Assembly (NCBI RefSeq): GCF_006970445.1
Contig: NZ_CP033877.1
Span: forward strand, 2,798,750-2,862,749
DNA from: Stenotrophomonas maltophilia
Lineage (GTDB): Bacteria; Pseudomonadota; Gammaproteobacteria; Xanthomonadales; Xanthomonadaceae
Reading direction: 5' to 3'
DNA: 64,000 nt
Position 1 is the first letter of the stretch. Each line of letters starts with the position of its first letter. Both the position numbers and the translations under genes were made by a program. This document shows, piece after piece, positions 1 to 8,372 of the stretch. The notes under the pieces were generated by a model. That model worked only from the letters and a program-made list of their open reading frames with translations, was not told the DNA's origin and did not search any database.

Positions 1-1434
1 ATGGCCAACATCGGCTGGCAGATCACGCCAGACCTGCAGACGCGCTTCTTCGTGCGCTACCGCGAGACCAATCACGAAACGCCCGGTCGCTTGACCCGCG
101 ATCAGATCCGCAACGATCCACGCGCCGCGAATGCCGCCAACCTGGCCATCGATGCGCGTCGCCCGCAGCCGGGCAGCACCTGGTTGGGTAACGTCACCAC
201 GTTGCAGATCGATGAGAACTCCTCGCTGCAGGCCGGGCTGGTCTACCACAAGTACCCGATGGACTTGAACGAGAGCCTGTACCGGCAGCAGCTGGACTAC
301 GCCAACCTCAACGCCACGCTGGACTACCGCCATCGCCACCGGCTGTTCGGCCTGGACAGCGAGACCACGGTCGGCCTGCGCGTCACCCATGACCTGGACG
401 CCGATGTGCGCGAGTCGCTGCGCTTTGCCAGCAATGGCTATGCTGCCGACACGCGCACGCGCGACTTCCGCCACCACGGTACCGACAGCACGCTGCACGT
501 CAGCAATACCCTCGCCTTCAATGACCGCCTGCGCATGCAGACCGGGCTGGCACTGATCAACACCCGCCGCGATGTGCAGGTGACCTGGCCAAGCAGCGGC
601 GACCGCCTGCGCGACCACGACTGGGACTACGCGCCGCGACTGGGCTTCACCTGGCAGCACAGTGCGCAGACCCAGTGGTTCGGCAACCTCAGCCGTTCGG
701 TGGAGGCACCGCATCCGTGGTCGATGATCTGGGGCTCGAACCAGTACTTCGGGCCGGGCAATGGCCCGTCTACCGGCCGCCAGCGCGCGCCGGTGCCGAT
801 GCAGAACCAGACCGCCACCACACTGGAACTGGGCGCGCGCGGTGACGCGGCGCTGGGTCGCTGGGAACTGACCGGCTACTACGCCCACGTGAACCACGAA
901 CTGCTGAGCGTCGAACTGCAACCGGTGCCGAACCTGTTCATCGCCGAGAACAACGCCAGCCCCACCGTTCACCGCGGTATCGAAGCCGGATTGGACAGCA
1001 CGCTGTGGCAGGCTGCACCGGGCCGCCTGTCGCTGCGCCAGGCCTATACCTTCAGCGACTTCCGCTATCGCCACGATGCGCGTTTCGGCAGCAACCGCCT
1101 GCCCGGCCTGCCGCGCCACGCCTACCAGGCCGAGCTGCGCTTCGATCACGCGTCCGGCCTGTACGCTGCGCTCAATACCGAATACGCCTCGCGCATCGCC
1201 GTGGACTACGCCAACAGCTACTGGGCTGACAGCCATGTGATCTTCGGCAGCCGCATCGGCTACGACGCACCCGGTGGCCGCTGGCAGGCCTGGGCGGAGA
1301 TGCGCAACATCGGAAATCGCCACTACGCCGCCACGGTCACGCCGGGCTACGACGACGCCGGCAAGGATGTCGCGCGCTCGACCCCGGGCGAAGGCCGTGG
1401 CGTCTATGCGGGCGTGCGCTGGCGCTTTGACTGA
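1..1434 (+). CDS. TonB-dependent outer-membrane receptor, C-terminal part (5' end outside window)
   Basis: The 477 visible residues are rich in alternating aromatic and polar positions typical of a beta-barrel, and they end in YAGVRWRFD, a terminal aromatic strand usual for TonB-dependent receptors. The segment includes a late-barrel pattern (ELGARGDAALGRWELTGYY) and a final WAEMRNIGNRHYAATVTPGY stretch like those near the C-terminus of siderophore-type receptors. The plug domain and TonB box are not in the window, so the true start lies upstream and the ATG at position 1 is probably internal. Such proteins import chelated metals or other large substrates across the outer membrane using TonB energy. 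The ligand cannot be read from this part. A strong hairpin follows the stop. Confidence 0.85.
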   Translation: MANIGWQITPDLQTRFFVRYRETNHETPGRLTRDQIRNDPRAANAANLAIDARRPQPGSTWLGNVTTLQIDENSSLQAGLVYHKYPMDLNESLYRQQLDYANLNATLDYRHRHRLFGLDSETTVGLRVTHDLDADVRESLRFASNGYAADTRTRDFRHHGTDSTLHVSNTLAFNDRLRMQTGLALINTRRDVQVTWPSSGDRLRDHDWDYAPRLGFTWQHSAQTQWFGNLSRSVEAPHPWSMIWGSNQYFGPGNGPSTGRQRAPVPMQNQTATTLELGARGDAALGRWELTGYYAHVNHELLSVELQPVPNLFIAENNASPTVHRGIEAGLDSTLWQAAPGRLSLRQAYTFSDFRYRHDARFGSNRLPGLPRHAYQAELRFDHASGLYAALNTEYASRIAVDYANSYWADSHVIFGSRIGYDAPGGRWQAWAEMRNIGNRHYAATVTPGYDDAGKDVARSTPGEGRGVYAGVRWRFD

Positions 1435-1442
1435 TTGCCGCA

Positions 1443-1471
1443 GGCGGCGCCGGGTGTGACCCGGCGCCGCC
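1443..1471. terminator. Hairpin between convergent genes
   Basis: A 13-bp perfect stem (GGCGGCGCCGGGT pairing with its complement) closes a GTG loop just after the TonB receptor stop and before the stop of the convergent gene. It probably ends transcription from either side. No long T-run follows, so the intrinsic terminator call rests on stem strength and position. Confidence 0.6.
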
Positions 1472-1480
1472 GTTCCAGGG

Positions 1481-1999
1481 TCAGCCGATACGCCACGCCG
1501 GCAGGCGCTCGCTGCGCTTCCAGATGGAAGGCGCGAAGCCGATCAGCACCAGTGCCGCCAACCACTTCGGCGACGTACTCAGCAGCGTCGAACCGAGCGA
1601 GCCGTCGCCGGGTGCGAGCTGCTCCTGCCAGGGGTTGTAACCCAGGTAGAGGATGCTGCCAGCCCACCACAGCAACGCTGCGCCGATGCCCACCAGCAGC
1701 AGGGCCAGCGTGCGGCAGGTCCAGCGCTGCGAGGTGGTACCCCATTCCCGGGATGCCGCGATCAGCAGGCCCACCACCAGCAGCGACACCAGTGCCACCA
1801 GGCCGATATCGACCTTGTGCCCGATACGCTCATAACTGCACGCGCGGCATTGCGCCTCTTCCGCGGCAGTGGCGGCTTCGGCGCCATCGGCCTGCCCGGC
1901 TGCGGGCTGCGCCAGTGCTGCAAACGGCAACAACACCGCCAGCAGCGTCATCATGATCCAACGAAACAACGTCCTGTTCCTGCGTGCAGCGACATCCAT
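1481..1999 (-). CDS. Small exported membrane protein, unknown function
   Basis: This encodes a 172-residue protein. Residues 15-30 (IMMTLLAVLLPFAALA) look like a signal peptide or first membrane helix. A CRAC motif follows, then about three hydrophobic segments (VGLVALVSLLVVGLLIAAS, ALLLVGIGAALLWWAGSILYL, WLAALVLIGFAPS). No family is recognised. The start is favoured because GAGGAAG lies about 6 nt upstream. It is the last gene of a leftward operon with the tandem paralogues and the Gly-rich membrane protein, starting 13 nt after the preceding stop. Function is unknown; an inner-membrane location is inferred. Confidence 0.65.
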   Translation of the reverse strand: MDVAARRNRTLFRWIMMTLLAVLLPFAALAQPAAGQADGAEAATAAEEAQCRACSYERIGHKVDIGLVALVSLLVVGLLIAASREWGTTSQRWTCRTLALLLVGIGAALLWWAGSILYLGYNPWQEQLAPGDGSLGSTLLSTSPKWLAALVLIGFAPSIWKRSERLPAWRIG

Positions 2000-2012
2000 G
2001 CGCTCTTCCTCG

Positions 2013-2885
2013 TCAGTGGTTGTACGTCCAGGGCCGCAGTATGCGGCCGTCCCATACGCCGCCCAGACCCCGTTCCGGGGGTTCGGCTATCCAGCGTCCT
2101 TGTTCCCGATGCAGTACGACAAGCTCCCGGTAGACGAAATCGTCGGAACACGAAGCCCAGGCGACCGCGATCATAGCCCACTGCCCATCGACGCTGAAAA
2201 CGGGCCGGGTCAGATAGGCGAAGTGGTCGTATGTCCGAGCCGGCCCATGCACCGTTGCCCTGCACCCCTGCTTCCGCAGCGCTCGAAGCCCCGCGCCGTC
2301 CATCCGCTGCGCACCGGCCAATGCGGCCGCAGGCACTGGCGTGGGACGGCGATTGGCGGGAACCAGGTCCGCCTGCAGCTGCAACCGCAGCGCATGGATG
2401 TCCGGCGGCCACCGGTCGTCCAGCGGCAGAACCAGATCGTCCACCTCCTGGCAGGTGGAGGCACTGCTACCCGGCCAGCAATAGGGCAAGGTCTGCTCCA
2501 TCACGTAGATGTCCTCCCCCACCGGGTCGGTCAACTGCGGCTGTTCCTGCGGGCGCCATTGATCGACGCGCGTGGACGGTGTCTGCGGTGCGGTGGGCAC
2601 CTCGCTCAGCGACGATGGCAGCGCTGGCGTTGGCTGCGGCTCTGGCGGGGGTGGAAGGAGGAATGGCGGCCTCTGCCGGATCGCCAGCGCCATCGCCTCA
2701 GCCTGCATCTGCACCGTTCCCAGGTTGATCGGTGGCGGACCGATCTCCTGCTGCCACCTCGGGCGCAGGCTGCAGATTCCGGCCATGAGAGCCAAAGCCG
2801 ACAGCGCCGCCGCCAGCGATGCAATGCGTCGCCAGGCGATCCGCTGTTGGCAGTCACGGTCTGGCTTGAACGAGGTATCTGTCAT
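2013..2885 (-). CDS. Membrane-anchored hypothetical protein, tandem paralogue 1
   Basis: This is a 290-residue protein with one N-terminal helix (about residues 20-37, IASLAAALSALALMAGI), a Pro-rich linker and a C-terminal globular part. It shares with the upstream neighbour the block GPPPINLGT(V/A)QMQAE just after the helix and the late block RPVFS-DG-WAM, so the two are tandem duplicates. The start ATG overlaps the neighbour's TGA in ATGA, which implies translational coupling and excludes the longer upstream reading. No known domain is recognised. The paired Cys in PYCWPGSSASTC fit an oxidising periplasmic location (inference). Confidence 0.65.
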   Translation of the reverse strand: MTDTSFKPDRDCQQRIAWRRIASLAAALSALALMAGICSLRPRWQQEIGPPPINLGTVQMQAEAMALAIRQRPPFLLPPPPEPQPTPALPSSLSEVPTAPQTPSTRVDQWRPQEQPQLTDPVGEDIYVMEQTLPYCWPGSSASTCQEVDDLVLPLDDRWPPDIHALRLQLQADLVPANRRPTPVPAAALAGAQRMDGAGLRALRKQGCRATVHGPARTYDHFAYLTRPVFSVDGQWAMIAVAWASCSDDFVYRELVVLHREQGRWIAEPPERGLGGVWDGRILRPWTYNH

Positions 2886-3730
2886 CACGACTCCGGCAAC
2901 GCGGGCCACAGGCCGTGTCCAAAGCCCGTATAGCGGACAGGCTCCACTCGAATACGCTCCCATCCGCCCTTCCTGCGGTGCAGGAGGTAGAGGACGCGCA
3001 TCGCCGTTCCTCCACTGCACAGATCCGAGGCGACCGATGCCATTGCCCAGTTCCCGTCCAGGCTGAACACAGGACGCTGCAGATGGACAACGCCCAGATC
3101 CGGATTGCCCGGTCCCCCCATGCATCCCTCGATACCGCGCGCGCGCCGTCGCTGAAGCTCGTCCCACGTCATCCGTTGCGCCCGCACATGCGCAAGCTCA
3201 AACGCGAGGTCGGGTACCCGTACAGCCCGGCGGTTCGCAACCTGCAGCATCGCCTCCAGATGCTGCTGCAATTGAAAGGATGCCGCGCTGTCATCATCGC
3301 GCCATTCGACGACGCTGTGACGCGCCTGGCAGACCGGGGCGGCTTCTCCTTCGCCGCAGGACGGCACTGTCCAGTCCATCACTGCAAATGGCGTGTCAGG
3401 CTCCGAGCTGCGCGGCTCGAAGCGTGCAGGCTCGACGTCTTGCAGTGGCACCTCCGCGGTCGCGAACCCACCGTTGCCGGTCAGCATCGAGGAGGAGACT
3501 GCCTTCATTGGAATCGGTGGTACCGGCGGCTTTCCTGGCGGTAATGGTCGCAGGTCGATGAGCTTTGCCATCACCTCGGCCTGCATCTGTGCAGTTCCCA
3601 GGTTGATCGGCGGCGGGCCGGCGTCCTGCCGCCACTGCGGGCCCACACTGGCCATCAGCACTGCGCCCGCAGCCACGAACAGGACGACCGCTGTCGTCAG
3701 GATGCGCTTCCGTGCAATGCGCTGTCGCAT
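2885..3730 (-). CDS. Membrane-anchored hypothetical protein, tandem paralogue 2
   Basis: This is a 281-residue protein with a basic N-terminus (MRQRIARKR), one membrane helix (about residues 10-27, ILTTAVVLFVAAGAVLMA), then the GPPPINLGTAQMQAEVMA block and a RPVFSLDGNWAM block shared with the downstream paralogue. The start was chosen so the protein begins at the basic stretch before the helix; a longer reading adds an implausible Cys/Arg-rich N-terminus. The stop overlaps the next start by ATGA. The duplication, the shared post-helix block and the operon position suggest the two products act together at the envelope, but nothing identifies the activity. Confidence 0.65.
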   Translation of the reverse strand: MRQRIARKRILTTAVVLFVAAGAVLMASVGPQWRQDAGPPPINLGTAQMQAEVMAKLIDLRPLPPGKPPVPPIPMKAVSSSMLTGNGGFATAEVPLQDVEPARFEPRSSEPDTPFAVMDWTVPSCGEGEAAPVCQARHSVVEWRDDDSAASFQLQQHLEAMLQVANRRAVRVPDLAFELAHVRAQRMTWDELQRRRARGIEGCMGGPGNPDLGVVHLQRPVFSLDGNWAMASVASDLCSGGTAMRVLYLLHRRKGGWERIRVEPVRYTGFGHGLWPALPES

Positions 3731-3782
3731 GGAGTTCCTGGAAGAAATGAAGCAGGTTGGGATATCGGCCGGAAACGTGGCG

Positions 3783-4562
3783 CTACAGCGCTTGAATGAC
3801 CTGCAGCAGATGGCTCGCACCCGGCACAAGTTCCTGCGCAAGCCAACCCAGCACGGCAAAGAACAGCAGCAGGCCGAGCAGCGGCCAGATCGTGTGCGTC
3901 ACGCATACCCGCCACCATCCCTGTTCGTGCATGCCCTGCATGCGCCGATACAGGCCACCGGCGATGGCGGCGTCCACCAGCAGTTCGGCCATCAGCACCG
4001 GCGCCGACCACACCACCCACACGCTCGCCAGCAGGACGGTCGCCACCAGTGCGACGATGCCGAGGATGGCCAGCAACGGCAGGCCCGCTTCGTCTTCAGC
4101 CAATCCAGCCAGTGGCAACTCACCCACCTCCGCGCCGCTCGGCGATGCCGAATCACTCCACGACGCCGATGCGCCGCCACCGCCGGAATGACCACCGGCA
4201 CCGCCCCATGGTGATTCCACGGCACTTCCGCGAGGGGATGGGCTGCCACCGCCCATATCCGGCGACAGGCCATCCAGTACGTTGTCCCAGCGCCAGCGGA
4301 TCCAGATCCACATCAGCAACAGGAACACGCCGTAGGCCAGCACTACGGCCATCGGGTAGCGAAGCAGCATCGCGTCGATACCGGCCAGGCGCAGCAGGTA
4401 CGAGGCAAGGAAACCGGCCGCACCGGTCAGGGCGACGATCAGCGCCATCTGCAGGCGTGGCCAACCACGCTGCTGCAGGTGCCGGCGCGCACGCACGACT
4501 TCGCCGCCGCGGTTCACGGGCAATTTCAGTGGGCTGCGTGAAAAGTGGCGCGAGCGCTTCAT
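3783..4562 (-). CDS. Multi-pass membrane protein with Gly/Ser-rich loop
   Basis: This is a 259-residue protein, first gene of a four-gene leftward operon. After a basic N-terminus there are hydrophobic segments near residues 38-62 and 68-90. A Gly/Ser-rich low-complexity region (SPSPRGSAVES... SGGGGASASWSDSASPSG, about 105-140) follows, then further helices to the C-terminus. The mix of membrane helices and a Gly-rich linker recalls proteins of the TPM/YgcG group, but no diagnostic motif is visible and no family is assigned. The start was placed at the ATG before MKRSRHFSRS; longer readings lack plausible composition. Confidence 0.6.
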   Translation of the reverse strand: MKRSRHFSRSPLKLPVNRGGEVVRARRHLQQRGWPRLQMALIVALTGAAGFLASYLLRLAGIDAMLLRYPMAVVLAYGVFLLLMWIWIRWRWDNVLDGLSPDMGGGSPSPRGSAVESPWGGAGGHSGGGGASASWSDSASPSGAEVGELPLAGLAEDEAGLPLLAILGIVALVATVLLASVWVVWSAPVLMAELLVDAAIAGGLYRRMQGMHEQGWWRVCVTHTIWPLLGLLLFFAVLGWLAQELVPGASHLLQVIQAL

Positions 4563-4715
4563 GCCGCCGCCAGGGGGCGGGAGGCATCGCGGCCAGGAAC
4601 GTCGGGAACCTGATAGTGCATGCGGACATCCTTGCCGGGCACGCGTAGGCGGTGATGGGCGGATTCTACCGCGGACACCTCCGCTGTCCACACGGCGGTT
4701 CCAAGCGGCCGATCC

Positions 4716-5099
4716 TCAGCTGCGGTCGATGATCCGTTCGATGCGGCCACCCGCGAACACGAACTCGCTCTGGCCCTGCAGTTCCAGCTCGGTGCCCGCA
4801 CGCGGTCCATCGGGAACATCCTGCGCGAACACGCCGCGCCAGCCAATCGTCGCCGTCGCCCGATCACCATCGAACACCAGCGCCAGCAAGCGCTGTTCGC
4901 GCTCCCGGAACAGGCGCGCAGACTGCCGTGCCAGTTCGCCAAAGGCATCGATGCCTTCGGTGACCATCGTCAGCTGGCCGTCGCTGTGGTTCTCGAAGCG
5001 TACGTTGTGCGCCAGCACCGCCAGCATGGCGTCGATATCGAAGCAGTTGTAGGCCTGCAGGTAGTGCTCGATCACCTGGCGGCGGTGCGGTTCGTCCAT
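4716..5099 (-). CDS. SnoaL/NTF2-like nuclear transport factor 2 family protein
   Basis: This is a 127-residue protein with the typical NTF2-like layout: an opening helix (RRQVIEHYLQAYNCFDIDAM), the HNVRFENHSDG strand with polar pocket residues, an amphipathic helix (FGELARQSARLF), then strands ending in GRIERIIDRS. Many members are small-molecule isomerases, hydrolases or stress proteins, and substrate cannot be read here. It lies 53 nt downstream of the TetR gene on the same strand, so both may be transcribed together under that repressor. The length matches the family. The start was placed at MDEPHRR, in agreement with the domain boundary. Confidence 0.75.
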   Translation of the reverse strand: MDEPHRRQVIEHYLQAYNCFDIDAMLAVLAHNVRFENHSDGQLTMVTEGIDAFGELARQSARLFREREQRLLALVFDGDRATATIGWRGVFAQDVPDGPRAGTELELQGQSEFVFAGGRIERIIDRS

Positions 5100-5152
5100 G
5101 GCGGCATCCAGTCGTGGGCTGCTGGCGAGTCTGGCCTGCCCGCACCGGCCGA

Positions 5153-5728
5153 TCAAGGCCGCGCGGCAGCCTTCAGCAACTGCGCGGCCACCTGGTCGAA
5201 CGGGGCGATGTCCTGCAGCGCGCGGCACATCGCCACCGCGCCTTCCACGCTGGCGATCACCAGGCTGGCCAGCTCACCCGCCGCTGCAGGGGCATGTCCT
5301 TCGGCGACGAATGCCGAGGCGAGGTGGCCCTGCCAGCGCGCAAACACCTCGGCGGCCGCTGCGCGGGGTTGGCTGGGCGTGGCCTCCACCGGCTCCTCCA
5401 CGGCAGCGGCCAGCACCGGGCAGCCGGCGCGGAAATCGGAGCGCAGCAGACGCTCGCGCCACATCGCCAGGAACTGCTGCAGGCCCTGTACCGCCCCATC
5501 CTTCAACAGCTCCACCAGCAGCGCCTCCACCTTGTCGCCGGCCATGTGGGTGGCGCGCGCCAGCAGCTCCTGCTTGCCGCCGGGAAAGTGATGGTAGGTG
5601 GAACCCAGCGGTGCCTCGGCCAGCTTGGTCACCTCCCGGATGCTGGTGGCATTGAGGCCCACCCGCGCCAGCATCTGTGCCGCAGCATCAATCACGCGTT
5701 GTGGCGCATCAGAGGGTCGCGGACTCAC
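5153..5728 (-). CDS. TetR/AcrR family transcriptional regulator
   Basis: This is a 191-residue protein starting at GTG, chosen because AAGGAG lies 7 nt upstream. Residues 10-55 form the TetR helix-turn-helix (RVIDAAAQMLARVGLNATSI, then LAEAPLGSTYHHFPGGKQEL). The C-terminal ligand domain includes GCPVLAAAVE, as in YxaF/LmrA-like regulators. It is divergent from the thioesterase gene, and two near-identical 18-bp imperfect palindromes lie between them. It therefore probably represses itself and the thioesterase until a ligand, perhaps a fatty acyl or aromatic compound, is bound; the ligand is inference. Confidence 0.88.
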   Translation of the reverse strand: MSPRPSDAPQRVIDAAAQMLARVGLNATSIREVTKLAEAPLGSTYHHFPGGKQELLARATHMAGDKVEALLVELLKDGAVQGLQQFLAMWRERLLRSDFRAGCPVLAAAVEEPVEATPSQPRAAAAEVFARWQGHLASAFVAEGHAPAAAGELASLVIASVEGAVAMCRALQDIAPFDQVAAQLLKAAARP

Positions 5729-5741
5729 GGCGGGCTCCTTG

Positions 5742-5759
5742 CTAAGACAGTCGTCATAG
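5742..5759. promoter_or_regulatory. Putative TetR operator copy 1
   Basis: CTAAGACAGTCGTCATAG shares 13 consecutive bases (ACAGTCGTCATAG) with the second copy 36 bp away. It lies just upstream of the TetR start, where a self-repression site is expected. Confidence 0.6.
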
Positions 5760-5777
5760 ATTAGCGTACCGGCGATT

Positions 5778-5795
5778 CTATAACAGTCGTCATAG
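5778..5795. promoter_or_regulatory. Putative TetR operator copy 2
   Basis: CTATAACAGTCGTCATAG is an imperfect palindrome (outer CTAT/ATAG and AC/GT pairs match), typical in size and form for TetR dimers. It sits 2 nt before the thioesterase ATG, where binding would block that gene. Confidence 0.65.
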
Positions 5796-5797
5796 CC

Positions 5798-6343
5798 ATG
5801 AATCTCTGGTTCCGCCTGCTCCATCTGCTGCTGTGCAGCCTGTTCCGGCCGAAGCTGGACGCACCGTTCGGGGTTTCGCGGCTGCAGTTCCGGGTACTGC
5901 CCAACGACCTGGACAGCAACCTGCACATGACCAACGGCCGCTACTGGAACATCTTCGATCTGGGCCGGCTGGACCTGATCCTGCGCATGGGCCTGGGCCG
6001 GGTCGCGCTGCGAGAGAAGTGGGCGCCGATCGTCGGTGCCGGCACCATCCAGTTCCGTCGCGAGCTGAAGCCGTTCCAGCGCTTCACCCTGGAAACGCGC
6101 CTGGTCGGCTGGGTCGGCTCACGCGGCATCATGGAGCAGCGGGTGCTGATCGGTGCCGAGCAGAAGATCGCCACGCGCGCGCTGCTGGTCACCGGCATCT
6201 ACGACCGCCGCGCGCGGCAGTTCCTCGGCATGCCGAAGATGATGGAAGCGATCGGCGTGGTCGCCCCGCCGTCGCCGCCGCTCAGTGCGGCCGCCGAAGC
6301 GCTGCTGGCCGCCGATGCGGCGTTGAAGCAGGACGATGCCTGA
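5798..6343 (+). CDS. Hotdog-fold acyl-CoA thioesterase family protein
   Basis: This is a 181-residue protein beginning with a membrane-seeking helix (LWFRLLHLLLCSLF). The block FRVLPNDLDSNLHMTNGRYW follows, with its conserved D-x-N-x-H-(M/V)-x-N-x-x-Y pattern of 4HBT/THEM6-like thioesterases. A central helix (LGRLDLILRMGLGR) and strands with FRRELKPFQRFTLETRL complete the hotdog. Such enzymes hydrolyse acyl-CoA thioesters; the chain length is unknown. It is divergent from a TetR gene with an operator at its start, so it is probably inducible. Length fits the family. Confidence 0.8.
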   Translation: MNLWFRLLHLLLCSLFRPKLDAPFGVSRLQFRVLPNDLDSNLHMTNGRYWNIFDLGRLDLILRMGLGRVALREKWAPIVGAGTIQFRRELKPFQRFTLETRLVGWVGSRGIMEQRVLIGAEQKIATRALLVTGIYDRRARQFLGMPKMMEAIGVVAPPSPPLSAAAEALLAADAALKQDDA

Positions 6344-6346
6344 GCC

Positions 6347-7081
6347 TCAGGGAGCCGCCACCGGCATCGTGGGCTGTCCGCGCGATACGACCTGGGTACG
6401 CCCTCCCACGTGCAGCACGTACTCGAATGACTGCCGCATGCGGCTGTACGCGCCACCATCCGGTACGCCGTAGTTGGCGCCCACGCTGAGGGTATGCCGT
6501 CCCGGCGGCAACGGCTTGAGCATCACCCAATACCCATCGGCGGCAGCCAGCCGAGAGTGTTCGTCATCGGCATCCATGCGGAAGCAGCCTTCGCTGCGGA
6601 CCCGATGCCTGCGCATGTCGCCCAATGGCTGGCCGTCCAGCAGCACCACCGCACTGATCAGGTAATCGTTGTTGACCGCCGCCCCGGCCTGCAGCTCCTT
6701 GCAGGACACACGCTCATCCACCTGGTAGTGCGCCATGTTGATGATCGGTAGTAACAGGTACTTGCCAGCCGGCACCACGCATTCGCGATGTGGCCGGAAA
6801 CGGCCATTGGTGCCGGCCAGGTTCCAGACCGGGCCTTCCTGGCCCAGATCACACACACGGCCATCCGGGTCGAGATAGGGCGCGCCACCCTGGCCATCGG
6901 CCCACCGCCACCACCGCGCGGTCCATTCGGCCAACGAAACGCCGCCCACTGGTTCACGCGTCAGCGGCGAAGGCGCCGCCGTGTCCGCACCGAACACCGG
7001 CACGGCGGCCAGCAGCACTGCCATCGTAGCGCCGCCACGGCGCAGCCACCCCTGGATTCCCTTCCGCATCACCCGCTCCAT
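6347..7081 (-). CDS. Exported hypothetical protein
   Basis: This is a 244-residue protein with a signal peptide (basic start, hydrophobic MAVLLAAVPVFGA, cut expected near VFGADTAA). The mature part starts with a SLAEWTARWWRWADGQ segment and has two candidate disulphide Cys pairs (VCDLG/ECVVP and CKEL/GCFRM). A GYWVMLKPLPPGRHTLSVGA stretch resembles an Ig-like strand region. No catalytic motif is seen. A second ATG 15 nt downstream has a better-spaced GGAG and may be the true start. It ends 3 nt from the stop of the convergent thioesterase gene. Periplasmic location is inferred. Confidence 0.7.
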   Translation of the reverse strand: MERVMRKGIQGWLRRGGATMAVLLAAVPVFGADTAAPSPLTREPVGGVSLAEWTARWWRWADGQGGAPYLDPDGRVCDLGQEGPVWNLAGTNGRFRPHRECVVPAGKYLLLPIINMAHYQVDERVSCKELQAGAAVNNDYLISAVVLLDGQPLGDMRRHRVRSEGCFRMDADDEHSRLAAADGYWVMLKPLPPGRHTLSVGANYGVPDGGAYSRMRQSFEYVLHVGGRTQVVSRGQPTMPVAAP

Positions 7082-7136
7082 CGTCCCTGGCGGCCACGCT
7101 GCGTAGCCGGCTACCGCGCCACTCTACCGTGACGGA

Positions 7137-8267
7137 CTACACCTTCGGCATGTTCTTGGTCACGCAATGGATGCCGCCACCGCCGCCGGCGATCGCGTCG
7201 ATATCCACCTGTTCGATCACGCGCCCCGGATACATGTCTTCCAGCAGTTCACGGCAGAAGCCATCGGCTTCGTCGTCACCGAACTGCGGCGCGACCACGG
7301 CGCCGTTGATCGGCAGGTAGTTGATGTAGCCCATGGCCAGATCGTCGTTGTCGCGGGTATGCACGTTGTCGCGCCCGTCCAGCGGCGGCGGCAGTGTGTG
7401 CACCTGCAGCCGGCGGCCATCGGCGTCGGTGGCCCCGCGCAGGATGTCCAGGTGCTCGCGGGTCAGATCGTAGTCGTAGGACTCCGGATCATTGTCCAGG
7501 TTGGCGATCACCACGCCCGGCCGCACGAAGCGCGCATAGAAATCCACGTGCGCATCGGTGATGTCCCTGCCGGCGATGCCGGGCAGCCAGATCACCTTGC
7601 GCAGGCCGAGGTGGTGCTTCAGCTCGGCCTCGATATCGGCGCGCGACCCGTCCGGATTGCGGTTGCGGTTGACCCAGCAGCTCTCGGTGAGGATCGCGGT
7701 ACCGTGGCCATCGACTTCGATGCCACCGCCCTCGCCCACCAGATCGCTTTCCAGCAGCGTCGCACCCGTCACCTGTGCCAGCCAGGGCGCCACCGCGCCA
7801 TCGTTGCGCGCGCTCTGCTTGCCGCCCCAGCCGTTGAAGTTGAAGTCGACCAGGCCCAGACCGCCCTGGCCATCGGTGACGAAGCACCCGCCGTAGTCGC
7901 GCACCCAGATGTCATCCAGCGGCACCTCGAGGAACTCGATGTTGTCGCGGCCGCAGCGGTCCTGCGCCTGCTTCAACTGCGCCGGGCGGCACAGCACGCT
8001 GACCGGCTGGTGGCGGGCGATGGTACGGGCCAGGCGGGCCACGGCGGCGTTCACCGCATCGGCCTGCGCGCCCCACACCCGCGGCTGCGCGGCGAAGGCC
8101 AGGAAAACGCGCTCCTGCGGGCCGTGCTCGTCCGGCATGCGCCAGACGCCCGCACCCGGCCCCGCTGCGGACACGCGGCCCGGCAGCCCGGCCAGGCCGA
8201 GCGCGGCCAGGCCGCCAAGGCCGGCGGCGCCCGCCAGTTGGGTGAGGAAGTGACGACGGTTGGTCAT
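7137..8267 (-). CDS. aguA: Tat-exported agmatine deiminase family protein (peptidyl-arginine deiminase fold)
   Basis: This is a 376-residue protein of the guanidino-modifying superfamily. The N-terminus NRRHFLTQLAGAAGLGG is a twin-arginine signal, unusual for agmatine deiminases, which are normally cytoplasmic. The catalytic features are present: the VRDYGGCFV region, HVDFYARFV, and the C-terminal Gly-rich GGGGIHC with nucleophile Cys368. The canonical enzyme converts agmatine to N-carbamoylputrescine. The close family includes peptidyl-arginine deiminases, so substrate is uncertain. The start was placed at MTNRRHF, consistent with a signal sequence. A divergent LysR gene with a 17-bp inverted repeat between them suggests regulation. 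Confidence 0.88.
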   Translation of the reverse strand: MTNRRHFLTQLAGAAGLGGLAALGLAGLPGRVSAAGPGAGVWRMPDEHGPQERVFLAFAAQPRVWGAQADAVNAAVARLARTIARHQPVSVLCRPAQLKQAQDRCGRDNIEFLEVPLDDIWVRDYGGCFVTDGQGGLGLVDFNFNGWGGKQSARNDGAVAPWLAQVTGATLLESDLVGEGGGIEVDGHGTAILTESCWVNRNRNPDGSRADIEAELKHHLGLRKVIWLPGIAGRDITDAHVDFYARFVRPGVVIANLDNDPESYDYDLTREHLDILRGATDADGRRLQVHTLPPPLDGRDNVHTRDNDDLAMGYINYLPINGAVVAPQFGDDEADGFCRELLEDMYPGRVIEQVDIDAIAGGGGGIHCVTKNMPKV

Positions 8268-8337
8268 GACAGGCTCCATGGCCGGTGTGGGATGGGCGCT
8301 ATGCTGCGCTTGCCCATCCATAAGAACAAACGATAGA

Positions 8338-8354
8338 TTCAGCCATCAACTGAA
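8338..8354. promoter_or_regulatory. Inverted repeat in divergent LysR/deiminase promoter region
   Basis: TTCAGCCATCAACTGAA has 5-bp arms around 7 bases and lies 18 nt upstream of the LysR ATG in the divergent intergenic region. This is the expected place for a LysR dimer site. The arms are short, so the call is tentative. Confidence 0.35.
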
Positions 8355-8372
8355 CAGTTTTACTTATCTGAA

